Source: Thalassotalea_A litorea
Lineage (GTDB): Bacteria > Pseudomonadota > Gammaproteobacteria > Enterobacterales > Alteromonadaceae
Assembly: GCF_043642205.1 (NCBI RefSeq)
Contig: NZ_JBHZSG010000011.1
Coordinates: 1-64,000 of the forward strand
DNA: 64,000 bases
Direction: 5' to 3'
Shown: one piece after another, positions 17,329 through 24,798 of the stretch
How the letters are laid out: every line of letters begins with the position of its first letter
How positions within the stretch are numbered: the first letter of the stretch is position 1
The notes under the pieces: generated by a model
Told to the model about the DNA's origin: nothing
Seen by the model: only the letters and a program-made list of their open reading frames with translations
The model's database searches: none
Translations under genes and position numbers: made by a program

Positions 17329-19503
17329 TCAAATCGACATTGGCTTGATCGGCAGATCCCGATATCGTTTACCCGAAGCGGCGAAAATCGCATTGGTTAA
17401 CGCCGGAGGGAACGGTGAGACACCGGGCTCACCTAAACCTGTCGAATCTTTATCCGAATCCACTAAATGTACGCGGACATTAGGCATTTCATTAATGCGA
17501 AGAACCGGATAGTTGTGGAAGTTGCCATTAACTACCTGCCCATCGCGAAACACAATTTCCGTGTAAAGCGATAATGACATGCCCATGACCACGGCACCTT
17601 CCATTTGTGCCGTTGCACCATCGGTATTTAATACCTGACCGCAATCAACCGCACAATCTACGTTAAGGACTTTGATGTTATCACCGTCTACATCAACGTG
17701 TACGGCCATAGCCACATAACTATTAAAGCTGTAGTGTACCGCCAGACCAATACCTTGTCCTTTAGGTAGTTTGTCCCGTTGATGATAGCCACTTTTTTCC
17801 GCCGCTAAAGCTAGTACGGCCTTGGAGCGCTCTATTTGCTCTGCTTGCTTGGGATTTTTATTGTTGTCATACAGCTTGTTGAGAAAGTCAAACGGATCCA
17901 TGTCGGCTTTATGTGCGAGTTCATCGGCAAAGCTTGCAAAAGCAAAACCATAGAAGATGGCATATACGGCGCGATACCAACCAATTCGGGTATGAGCCGG
18001 CGCTTCGCCACTTTCTACCTGCATATTTTTAATGCCGAAAGGGTGGTTAAAGACATCTTTAGTCGCTCCCTTTGGTGCTCGTTGAACGGATTTGTCAAAC
18101 AGAGAATTGATGGACGGAAACGCGACGCGTTGTAACCAGCTATCGACATTACCTTCATCGTCAAAGCCCGCTTGTAAATGCTGGGCACTGGTAGAATGGT
18201 AATATCCGGTTCGCATGTCTTCTTCACGTGACCAAATTAATTGTATCGGTGCTTTGACCTGTTGTGATATCGCCGCCGCTTCATGGACATAATCACACAT
18301 AAATTTACGACCGAAAGCGCCGCCAGACATCATCACATTAACTTTGATGTCTTTGGGTTCTCTGTTTAGAAACTGTCCTAAAACCTTTTGGATATCTGCA
18401 GGGCTTTGCGTTGATGCCCAAACCTCACAGCTGTCATCCTGAACCCATACAACACTGGCGTTTGGCTCCATAGGCGAGTGGCTCAAATGGCCACCGGTAT
18501 AGGTTGCACTATGGGTGTTTTTGGCGTTTTTAAGGCCGACTGTTGCATCACCTCTAGCGTCCATGACTTCTGCAGGTTTTTCAACATTTGCAATCAGTTG
18601 TTGCTTGTATGTTTTGGTATCATAGATACCGTTTTTTCCGGCGTCCCATTCTACTTTCAGCGCTTTTACCCCTTGTTGCGCAGTCCAACTATTATCGGCA
18701 ACGACGGCAACACCGCCTAAAGATCCATAAGGGATATCGAGCCTTTCGATCTCGACAACATCTGAGACACCTTGAATAGCAAGCGCCGCAGATTTATCTA
18801 CGGATTTTAGTTTGCCGTCAAGAACCGGGCAGTGGACAATGGCCGCATATTTTAATCCGGGTAATTTCGTATCTACGCCATAGGTGCGTTTACCGACAAC
18901 AACGTCATCTTGATCATGGCGTTTTAAATCTGTGCCGATATAGGCATATTCCGATTTGTCTTTTAACTGAGGTTTCTCCGGTGCAGGCATGGTTGAAGCG
19001 AGCGAGGCAAGTTCACCAAAGCTAAGTTTTTTGTCACTGTTTTTCTGATAGACGAAATGCTTTTTAGCGTAGCAGTTGCTGATATCGGTATTCCAGGTCT
19101 TTGCGGCTGCTGCTTCGAGCATGAATTTCGCCTTGGCTCCAGCTTCTCGCATTGGAATATACATCACCCGGATACTGGCACTGCCACCTGTTGCTTGTGG
19201 GCCGTACTTATCTTCGTTACCCTCTGCCTGTAATACGGTAACGTGTTCCCAATCCGCTTCCATTTCATCGGCTACCGCTGCGGGTAGGGCAGTACTGATC
19301 CCTTGTCCCATTTCACAACGACCACAATAAATCGTTGTTTTGCCATCTTCGGTTAAATGGATAAACGCATTGGGGTTAAACTCGTCCTGCTTAAATGGCT
19401 TGTCTTTTGCGAGCGCACTGGCAGGAATGGTGATACCTAACATTAAACCGGAAGTACCGGCCGTTGCAGTCTTTAAAAAGCTTCTTCTGGTAAGATTGTT
19501 CAT
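17329..19503 (-). CDS. Molybdopterin-dependent aldehyde/isoquinoline-type oxidoreductase, large subunit
   Basis: A 724-residue molybdenum hydroxylase subunit of the IorB type within the xanthine oxidase family. The N-terminus has a twin-arginine signal (TRRSFLK), so it is exported folded. The molybdopterin domains contain GGHLSHSPMEPNA, MSGGAFGRKFM and, near the C-terminus, TGLGEPGVSPFPPA, with the family's catalytic Glu. The start is placed at ATG 19503, before the Tat signal and behind GGGAGG; a longer frame upstream overlaps the partner gene. It works with the 2Fe-2S subunit at 19505. The substrate is unknown. Confidence 0.88.
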   Translation of the reverse strand: MNNLTRRSFLKTATAGTSGLMLGITIPASALAKDKPFKQDEFNPNAFIHLTEDGKTTIYCGRCEMGQGISTALPAAVADEMEADWEHVTVLQAEGNEDKYGPQATGGSASIRVMYIPMREAGAKAKFMLEAAAAKTWNTDISNCYAKKHFVYQKNSDKKLSFGELASLASTMPAPEKPQLKDKSEYAYIGTDLKRHDQDDVVVGKRTYGVDTKLPGLKYAAIVHCPVLDGKLKSVDKSAALAIQGVSDVVEIERLDIPYGSLGGVAVVADNSWTAQQGVKALKVEWDAGKNGIYDTKTYKQQLIANVEKPAEVMDARGDATVGLKNAKNTHSATYTGGHLSHSPMEPNASVVWVQDDSCEVWASTQSPADIQKVLGQFLNREPKDIKVNVMMSGGAFGRKFMCDYVHEAAAISQQVKAPIQLIWSREEDMRTGYYHSTSAQHLQAGFDDEGNVDSWLQRVAFPSINSLFDKSVQRAPKGATKDVFNHPFGIKNMQVESGEAPAHTRIGWYRAVYAIFYGFAFASFADELAHKADMDPFDFLNKLYDNNKNPKQAEQIERSKAVLALAAEKSGYHQRDKLPKGQGIGLAVHYSFNSYVAMAVHVDVDGDNIKVLNVDCAVDCGQVLNTDGATAQMEGAVVMGMSLSLYTEIVFRDGQVVNGNFHNYPVLRINEMPNVRVHLVDSDKDSTGLGEPGVSPFPPALTNAIFAASGKRYRDLPIKPMSI

Positions 19504-19504
19504 G

Positions 19505-19972
19505 TTAAGCCTCCCTTGCCAGTTCATCGGCAGCATCACGAATGGCTTTTTTGATTCTCTGATAGGTGCCGCAACGACAAATATTACCTTGCATGGCCAT
19601 ATCAATGTCTTGATCACTTGGCGTTACATTCTGATTTAACAGACCGGCAGCATTCATGATTTGTCCAGCTTGGCAATAACCACATTGTGGTACGCTATTT
19701 TCTAACCAGGCCTTTTGTAATGGGTGGTCGCCATTATCAGATAAACCTTCAATGGTGGTGATAGACTGATTGGCTAAAGAGCCTACGGGTGTTACGCAAG
19801 AACGGATTGCCTGACCATTGAGGTGCACGGTACAAGCGCCGCATAAGCCACTGCCACAGCCAAATTTCGTACCTGTGATTTCTAGCCGGTCACGCAAAAA
19901 CCAGAGTAAAGGCATGCTTTCATCGACATCAATTTCAATGACATCACCATTTATTTTTAAGGTTTTATTCAT
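19505..19972 (-). CDS. 2Fe-2S subunit of the molybdenum oxidoreductase
   Basis: A 155-residue electron-transfer subunit of the IorA/CoxS type. Two iron-sulfur sites are visible: CGSGLCGACTVHLNGQAIRSC in the N-terminal plant-ferredoxin-like domain, and CGYCQAGQ followed by CRCGTY in the C-terminal helical domain. It has no signal peptide, so it is probably exported with the Tat-bearing large subunit. The two genes are one base apart. No FAD subunit or c-type cytochrome gene lies next to them. Confidence 0.92.
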   Translation of the reverse strand: MNKTLKINGDVIEIDVDESMPLLWFLRDRLEITGTKFGCGSGLCGACTVHLNGQAIRSCVTPVGSLANQSITTIEGLSDNGDHPLQKAWLENSVPQCGYCQAGQIMNAAGLLNQNVTPSDQDIDMAMQGNICRCGTYQRIKKAIRDAADELAREA

Positions 19973-20061
19973 AAGTGTTACCTGATAGGTTTATGCTATT
20001 GTTCTGATTCTAACCACTTCACAAACGATTAACAAATCTTAAAAAATCGATTTCCTGACTT

Positions 20062-20394
20062 TTAAATGCAACGAGCTGGTTTAGGAAGTCCGGCGATTTT
20101 TGTGGCTTGTTTGGCCGGGCCTTTGGGAAATAAACGGTAAAGATATCGGCTGTTAGCTTTCTCTTCGGGAAATTCAGTTTTAAGAGCCTTGATAAGCGCG
20201 CGGATGGCGGGCGATGTCTTATATTGCAAATAAAAATTTCGGACAAAGTTAACCACTTCCCAATGGTCATCGGTTAAATGGATATTTTCGTTTTCTGCAA
20301 TGATCTTTGCCAGTTCCGGTTGCCAGTCGTCAACACGGGTTAAGTAACCTTCTTTATCGGTGGTGATTGACTGACCGTTAAACTCTATTGCCAT
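20062..20394 (-). CDS. tusE: TusE/DsrC-like sulfurtransferase
   Basis: A 110-residue sulfur-relay protein. It accepts persulfide sulfur from TusBCD and passes it to MnmA for 2-thiouridine in tRNA wobble positions. The penultimate residue Cys109 is the active cysteine (E. coli TusE has it at Cys108 of 109). The motif LTDDHWEVVNFVRNFY is typical. Only one C-terminal Cys is present, which favours TusE over dissimilatory DsrC. It overlaps tusB by 10 bases. Confidence 0.93.
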   Translation of the reverse strand: MAIEFNGQSITTDKEGYLTRVDDWQPELAKIIAENENIHLTDDHWEVVNFVRNFYLQYKTSPAIRALIKALKTEFPEEKANSRYLYRLFPKGPAKQATKIAGLPKPARCI

Positions 20395-20672
20395 GTTATT
20401 ACCTTGTCTGAGTCGATAGTAAGTGCAACAAAATCGTCATATTGACACAGTTTGATGCTATCTGACACAGGCGTTAATCCGCGCGCTTGGATATGCTCTT
20501 GCAAAGCATAGACCTTTTGCTTTTGGAGGAATGGCATCATGTCAGGGTGGTGTATGTTATAAACGCCATCATCAATGAGAATTATCGAGTCGTCAGCCAT
20601 TAAGGTTTGCACGCATTGACGCAACTTGTTGTGAGTGAAGCCAGAGCTTCTTACTATGTGTAAATTAGCCAT
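20385..20672 (-). CDS. tusB: TusB/DsrH-like sulfur relay subunit
   Basis: A 95-residue DsrH-fold protein, one of the three subunits of the TusBCD hexamer. It begins MANLHIVRSSGF and carries DDSIILIDDGVYN, typical of TusB. It is placed between tusC (3 bases) and tusE (10-base overlap), which fixes the assignment. Confidence 0.9.
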   Translation of the reverse strand: MANLHIVRSSGFTHNKLRQCVQTLMADDSIILIDDGVYNIHHPDMMPFLQKQKVYALQEHIQARGLTPVSDSIKLCQYDDFVALTIDSDKVITWQ

Positions 20673-20675
20673 ATT

Positions 20676-21041
20676 TTAAAAAGTTAGAACCAAATCATAA
20701 GTGTTCAACGTTTGTTTGAACTGTGTGCGCGGTAGAATTTCAGCACCATCGATAGACAGTTCTCCTTCGACCATTCTCTCAACCATATCGTCCTGGCAAA
20801 TATATATGTCGTCGATATCGTAAAAACCTAATGCTTTGAAGGTTGCGATAAAATCTTTGTTGCCAATCAGTTCTGGATTTTGATTCGCCTTGGTCTGAAA
20901 CACACCGTCGGCCATAAAAAACAATGCCACTGGCATTTCGTAACTGGCAAAGATAAGGGCCAAGTCCAGAGCTTCTTTGGCTTTAAAATCATCAAATGTT
21001 GTTGCGGTATTGACGATGGCTATTCGATTATTACTGATCAT
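20676..21041 (-). CDS. tusC: TusC/DsrF-like sulfur relay subunit
   Basis: A 121-residue DsrE/F-fold protein of the TusBCD complex. The pattern AKEALDLALIFASYEMPVALFFMADGVFQ followed by YDIDDIYIC matches TusC. Its ATG overlaps the tusD stop (ATGA), so translation is probably coupled. Confidence 0.9.
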   Translation of the reverse strand: MISNNRIAIVNTATTFDDFKAKEALDLALIFASYEMPVALFFMADGVFQTKANQNPELIGNKDFIATFKALGFYDIDDIYICQDDMVERMVEGELSIDGAEILPRTQFKQTLNTYDLVLTF

Positions 21042-21412
21042 AATTGAATGACCTTTTCGGCATTATTGGTTAACACAACAAGTTCGCCAAGACCAGAAAT
21101 CGTAAAGTGTTCAGCAATATTATGGGAAAACCCTGGTGCGTTTGAGTCGGAGAGTCCGCGTCGCTCTGCAGCGGTAATACATAAATACATCGGGGTATTG
21201 GTTTGTTGATGAAACGCACGCCAGGCACTTAAATGATTGATCTCATCAGAAGGGGTTTGCAAATAGACATTGGCGTTTATTACGCCATGCTGATAGAAGA
21301 ACACACCTTCAATAGCATGTCCTTGATCGAGAAGAGCTTCTGCAAACTTTAAAGCTGTCAGGGTTCTGTTATCGGTCGGTGCGGTGCTGACTATGATCGC
21401 AAAGGTAGTCAC
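21038..21412 (-). CDS. tusD: TusD/DsrE-like sulfurtransferase subunit
   Basis: A 124-residue protein whose Cys78, in MYLCITAAERRG, matches the active Cys78 of E. coli TusD that receives persulfide from TusA. It is the first gene of tusDCBE. It uses a GTG start at 21412 behind AGGAAATT. The terminator of yccA lies just upstream. Confidence 0.92.
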   Translation of the reverse strand: MTTFAIIVSTAPTDNRTLTALKFAEALLDQGHAIEGVFFYQHGVINANVYLQTPSDEINHLSAWRAFHQQTNTPMYLCITAAERRGLSDSNAPGFSHNIAEHFTISGLGELVVLTNNAEKVIQL

Positions 21413-21428
21413 GTTAATTTCCTGAAAT

Positions 21429-21455
21429 AAAAAAGCCCCGTTTCCGAGGCTTTGT
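21429..21455 (-). terminator. Terminator of yccA
   Basis: AAAGCCCCG and CGAGGCTTT pair around a 4-base loop. On the minus strand the stem is followed by six T. It separates yccA from tusDCBE, although read-through into tusD is possible. Confidence 0.88.
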
Positions 21456-21478
21456 TGTTCATTTACCTAAACGATAGT

Positions 21479-22147
21479 TTAATCGTCACTACCTGTGAAT
21501 GCCATCAAAAGATGTAACAGGCTGGAAAAGATGTTGTATAGGGAAACAAACAAGGTAACGGTTGCCAAGATGTAGTTGGTTTCGCCACCGTGAACGATGT
21601 CACTGGTTTGCTTCAGGATGATTGCTGAAGAAAACAAGATAAACAACGCACTGATCGCTAATGATAATGCAGGGATCTGCAAGAATAGGTTACCGATCAT
21701 TGCAATAATTAGAACCCAGAAACCGGCTACTAACATACCGTTTAAGAAAGACATGTCTCTTTTGGTTGTTAACGCATACGCAGACAAACCAAAGAAAATC
21801 AGACCGGTACCACCTAATGAAAGTACCACTAAATCGGCAGCACCTGAACCCAGAGCGTAACCAACCATGGGCGCGATGGTATATCCTAAAAATCCTGTAA
21901 ATGCGAATACGGAAACCAGACCCATCGCTGAATTAGCGGTTTTGTAAACCAAGAACATTAATCCGTAAATACCGATTAAGCTAACCCAAATTCCTGGGTA
22001 AGGTAAGTTCAATGCGATAGCTGCGGTTGCAACAATAGCACTGAAAATTAGAGTCATTGCCAACAAGCTATACGTGTTACGTAAAACCTTGTTAATCTCT
22101 ACAGTTGATAATTGTGAAGCGGTATTAAACCCTACAGGTGATTGCAT
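21479..22147 (-). CDS. yccA: Bax inhibitor-1/YccA family membrane protein
   Basis: A 222-residue, seven-segment inner-membrane protein of the BI-1 family (E. coli YccA has 219). In E. coli YccA binds and modulates the FtsH protease. Hydrophobic segments are evenly spaced from about residue 28, and the C-terminal SLYNIFSSLLHLLMAF is typical. A good ribosome site, AGGAAATACAG, precedes ATG 22147. As in E. coli, it lies near tusE and a tRNA-Ser(UGA) gene. Confidence 0.93.
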   Translation of the reverse strand: MQSPVGFNTASQLSTVEINKVLRNTYSLLAMTLIFSAIVATAAIALNLPYPGIWVSLIGIYGLMFLVYKTANSAMGLVSVFAFTGFLGYTIAPMVGYALGSGAADLVVLSLGGTGLIFFGLSAYALTTKRDMSFLNGMLVAGFWVLIIAMIGNLFLQIPALSLAISALFILFSSAIILKQTSDIVHGGETNYILATVTLFVSLYNIFSSLLHLLMAFTGSDD

Positions 22148-22296
22148 CTGTATTTCCTTTTTAAACCAAAGTTAACTATTAGATGGGGGCAACCCCCAAT
22201 AGTTCCAAGTCGTTTTTTATCAAATTTTAACGCTAAACGGAATATTATTATAGAAAATTTGCGAAACAAACTAATTTATTCGTTTAAACAACATGC

Positions 22297-22881
22297 TTAA
22301 TTGCTATTGAGCTCATTCTTACGAAAACAATCCGCGCTGTGATCATTTACCATACCACATGCCTGCATATGCGCGTAAATAATAGTGGAACCCACAAATT
22401 TAAATCCGCGTTTCTTCAAATCTTTGCTTATCTGATCTGAAATATCGGTTGTCGCCGGGTAGTCTTCCAGAGTTTTTAAATGATTGACGATAGGTTTGTG
22501 GTCGACAAATGCCCACATGTATTGACAGAAACTGCCAAATTCTCGCTGCACTTCAATAAAACGCTGTGCATTATTTACTGCTGCCCGTATCTTCAATTGA
22601 TTACGAATAATGCCAGGGTTGCTAAGTAATGCCTGGATTTTATCTTCGTTATACCGTGCGACTTTATTCACATCAAAATTATCAAATAGTTTTCGATAAT
22701 TGTCGCGCTTTTTCAAAACGGTGTACCAACTCAGACCAGCTTGCGCAGATTCTAAAGTCAAATACTCAAACATTTTTTGATCATCATGTACCGGGACTCC
22801 CCATTCTTTGTCGTGGTAGTTGACGTAATCTTGTTTACTTAAATCAAGCCAGGGACATCGAGTTAATTGTTCTTTTGCCAT
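22297..22881 (-). CDS. tag: 3-methyladenine DNA glycosylase I
   Basis: Excises N3-methyladenine from alkylated DNA in base excision repair. It has 194 residues. The start CPWL...YVNYHDKEWGVPVHDDQKMFEYLTLESAQAGLSW is diagnostic for Tag, followed by NPGIIRNQLKI and the C-terminal zinc-binding pattern (Cys near the N-terminus, H-A-H-M-Q-A-C-G, H-S-A-D-C). I start at ATG 22881 (MAKEQ) by family length; in-frame ATGs further upstream are possible. Monocistronic. Confidence 0.95.
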   Translation of the reverse strand: MAKEQLTRCPWLDLSKQDYVNYHDKEWGVPVHDDQKMFEYLTLESAQAGLSWYTVLKKRDNYRKLFDNFDVNKVARYNEDKIQALLSNPGIIRNQLKIRAAVNNAQRFIEVQREFGSFCQYMWAFVDHKPIVNHLKTLEDYPATTDISDQISKDLKKRGFKFVGSTIIYAHMQACGMVNDHSADCFRKNELNSN

Positions 22882-23036
22882 AACGATTCTCATTGAATGC
22901 ATACTAGTTAGTCTAACTCTAACAACACTTGCGAGCAAAAAAATACCATTTTGTTGGTTTTTTCAGCGGTCAGAATGTTTATTTGAATTAAGGCTTTACA
23001 AGGCCAAATTGAGGCTATAATATTCGCACCACTTCA

Positions 23037-23127
23037 GGTGAGATGGCTGAGTGGTCGAAAGCACCGGTCTTGAAAACCGGCATACGTTTGTAGCGTATCT
23101 AGGGTTCAAATCCCTATCTCACCGCCA
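23037..23127 (+). tRNA. serT: tRNA-Ser (anticodon UGA), copy 1
   Basis: A 91-base tRNA including encoded CCA. The acceptor stem GGTGAGA pairs with TCTCACC (23117-23123), followed by discriminator G. The anticodon loop CTTGAAA gives TGA, and the long variable arm is typical of tRNA-Ser. A promoter-like TTTACA and TATAAT/TAATAT pair lies just upstream at about 22994-23023. It is identical to the copy at 24303. E. coli serT also neighbours yccA. Confidence 0.97.
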
Positions 23128-23132
23128 CATTT

Positions 23133-23167
23133 GAAAGCCCGCTATATTAGCGGGCTTTCTTGCTTTT
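23133..23167 (+). terminator. Hairpin after tRNA-Ser copy 1
   Basis: GAAAGCCCGCTA (23133-23144) pairs perfectly with TAGCGGGCTTTC (23148-23159), followed by a moderate T-rich tail. The same hairpin follows the broken third copy at 24654. Confidence 0.85.
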
Positions 23168-23371
23168 ACGTCGTCCATGGCGTGGCGGCATACAAAACAT
23201 CCTGATTATATCGTCTTCATTTAAACCATCCTTGGAATGATGACATACAAAACATCCATGTTTATCGTCATCATTAATCCATCCATGGAATGAAGACATA
23301 CAAAACATCCATGTTTATCGTCATCATTAATCCATCCATGGAATGATGACATACAAAACATCCATGTTTAT
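23168..23371 (+). repeat. Array of palindromic repeats downstream of tRNA-Ser copy 1
   Basis: Three tandem units of 53-54 bases occupy 23212-23265, 23266-23318 and 23319-23371, after a divergent leading unit at 23170-23211. Each unit contains AAACATCCATGTTT (a palindrome with CC centre) and a second palindrome of the CCATCCATGG type. Between them lie arms GTCATCATT and AATGATGAC that can pair with the neighbour on either side, so two alternative sets of hairpins are possible. Related units follow the other tRNA-Ser copies (24424-24480, 24690-24786). No convincing coding frame exists. Confidence 0.85.
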
Positions 23372-23393
23372 AACCGCTGTGTTAGGAAGTGGT

Positions 23394-24131
23394 TTAGCGT
23401 TTTTGTACGATAAACATTTGGTAACCAAATTCGCCTAAGTGTTGCTCATAAAGTTCAACTTCGCTAAGGATATCCTTCAAGGCTTGAGAGCAGGGCATAA
23501 CCGCGGTCAGTGCAACAGCGCGTTGCTTCAAAGGCTGATAATAGTTTTCCCATGCCTGCTCACTTAATGAAAAGTGATGGAGTACGTCAAAATTTTCTCG
23601 GTTAAACTGGTCAATTCTGGTGGCGACTGATTGCATATCTGGGTATTCGCTAGAGAAAAAATCTTTGCTTTGCTGGTCAGGGGTAGAGCTTAGCCATACC
23701 AAATCGCTCAGCACCATTACTCCACCGGGTTGTAATAGAGCACGCCATTCTTTAATGGCATTTTGGACTCCCATGATATAAGCACATCCTTCAGCCCAGA
23801 TTACATCGAAACTCTCTTGAGGAAACGGTAAGTCGGTCATACTCGCACATACCGTATTAACTTGCTTGGTCAGTCCTTTACTGATGAGCGCCGCGTTAAG
23901 CGACTGTAACGCATCAGGCTCATTATCTACGGCGGTTATTTGAGAATGACTCGCTTTTGCTAACGCCAGTGTTGTCAGGCCTTTACCACAGCCTATTTCA
24001 AGAATATGCTGTGGAGTAATCGGTACCAATGAAAATGCATGCAAAGATTCTTGCTTATTCCCTGGGCCCCAGCGTTCGAGCTCCTGAAATACTGTCATGA
24101 AGTCTTTCATATAAGATTCGTCTTGATTCAT
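23394..24131 (-). CDS. Class I SAM-dependent methyltransferase
   Basis: A 245-residue methyltransferase of the Methyltransf_11 type. The SAM-binding motif LEIGCGKGLTTLALAKA is at about 43-59, with the acidic ITAVDNEPDAL strand and FDVIWAEGCAYIMG as later motifs. A GAGGT ribosome site precedes ATG 24131. The substrate is unknown; the overall pattern resembles small-molecule methyltransferases rather than rRNA enzymes. It is antisense to, and enclosed by, two identical tRNA-Ser genes and their repeats, which suggests it arrived or was trapped during a local duplication. Confidence 0.85.
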   Translation of the reverse strand: MNQDESYMKDFMTVFQELERWGPGNKQESLHAFSLVPITPQHILEIGCGKGLTTLALAKASHSQITAVDNEPDALQSLNAALISKGLTKQVNTVCASMTDLPFPQESFDVIWAEGCAYIMGVQNAIKEWRALLQPGGVMVLSDLVWLSSTPDQQSKDFFSSEYPDMQSVATRIDQFNRENFDVLHHFSLSEQAWENYYQPLKQRAVALTAVMPCSQALKDILSEVELYEQHLGEFGYQMFIVQKR

Positions 24132-24302
24132 TTGTTACCTCAACCGCATTTTCGGATGTGCTTTACTGATGATTTTACTTAGCTTTCAGTAAACTTTGTA
24201 TAACGAATGAACAAACGCGCTGAAAATTCGTTTTTTTTTAAATATTTTTAACCGAATCCCTTTACATTGCCCAACTCAGCCATTAATATTCGCACCACTT
24301 CA

Positions 24303-24393
24303 GGTGAGATGGCTGAGTGGTCGAAAGCACCGGTCTTGAAAACCGGCATACGTTTGTAGCGTATCTAGGGTTCAAATCCCTATCTCACCGCCA
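24303..24393 (+). tRNA. serT: tRNA-Ser (anticodon UGA), copy 2
   Basis: Base-for-base the same as the gene at 23037-23127. The identity extends about 17 bases upstream (TAATATTCGCACCACTTCA), so promoter-proximal sequence was duplicated with it. CCA is encoded. The downstream terminator differs from that of copy 1. Confidence 0.97.
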
Positions 24394-24398
24394 CATTA

Positions 24399-24426
24399 AA
24401 AAAACCCGCTTAATAGCGGGTTTTTT
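24399..24426 (+). terminator. Terminator of tRNA-Ser copy 2
   Basis: AAAAAACCCGCT (24399-24410) pairs perfectly with AGCGGGTTTTTT (24415-24426) around a TAAT loop. The T-run makes this a strong rho-independent terminator, better than the hairpin after copy 1. Confidence 0.9.
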
Positions 24427-24515
24427 GCTTTATACGCCATCCTTGGCGTAGCGGCATAAAAAACATCCATGTTTATAACCGCCATATAAGATGAAGGGCT
24501 CCGTAAGGGGCCCTT
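24427..24515 (+). repeat. Palindromic repeat unit and hairpin after tRNA-Ser copy 2
   Basis: ACGCCATCCTTGGCGT is a near-perfect palindrome. It is followed by GCGG and CCGC arms around the AAACATCCATGTTT-type core, giving one element of the same family as at 23168-23371 but with different, self-complementary arms. A further hairpin, AAGGGCTCC (24494-24502) with GGGGCCCTT (24507-24515) and a following T-run, could terminate transcription. Confidence 0.75.
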
Positions 24516-24523
24516 TTTCGTTT

Positions 24524-24648
24524 GGTGAGATAGATGTTGAACCCGTAAAGGGGTTCACAAAAATGACAGGATCATTTTTGCTCATACTTTGTATGCCCGA
24601 AGGGTAAAATACATGGAGGTATTTTATCAAATCCCTATCTCACCGCCA
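24524..24648 (+). pseudogene. Broken third tRNA-Ser copy filled with hairpins
   Basis: GGTGAGATA at 24524 and TATCTCACC at 24636, with discriminator G and CCA, reproduce the acceptor ends of tRNA-Ser. TCAAATCCC (24627-24635) is the rest of its T arm. The D, anticodon and variable arms are replaced by about 95 bases that form five consecutive small hairpins: 24538-24557, 24558-24580, 24583-24595, 24596-24604 and 24605-24626. It cannot act as a tRNA, but the outer stem could still close a multi-branched RNA. Confidence 0.75.
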
Positions 24649-24653
24649 CATTT

Positions 24654-24680
24654 GAAAGCCCGCTAATATAGCGGGCTTTC
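24654..24680 (+). terminator. Hairpin after the broken tRNA-Ser copy
   Basis: GAAAGCCCGCTA (24654-24665) pairs with TAGCGGGCTTTC (24669-24680). It matches the hairpin after copy 1, and the sequence that follows up to 24786 also matches that copy's repeat region, including one 54-base unit at 24733-24786. Confidence 0.8.
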
Positions 24681-24732
24681 TTGCTTTAACGTCGTCCATG
24701 GCGTGGCGGCATACAAAACATCCTGCTTTTAT

Positions 24733-24786
24733 CGTCATCATTTAAACCATCCTTGGAATGATGACATACAAAACATCCATGTTTAT
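24733..24786 (+). repeat. Single palindromic repeat unit
   Basis: One unit of the family arrayed at 23212-23371, with arms GTCATCATT and AATGATGAC and the AAACATCCATGTTT core. It ends 12 bases before the stop of the convergent dehydrogenase gene. Confidence 0.8.
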
Positions 24787-24798
24787 AACATCCTGAGT

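Noticed and set aside
24430..24630. A 66-codon frame on the minus strand across the tRNA-Ser copy 2 trailer and the hairpin region
   Set aside because: Its sequence is produced by palindromic repeats and tRNA remnants, it has no ribosome site, and its coding content is explained by the hairpins.
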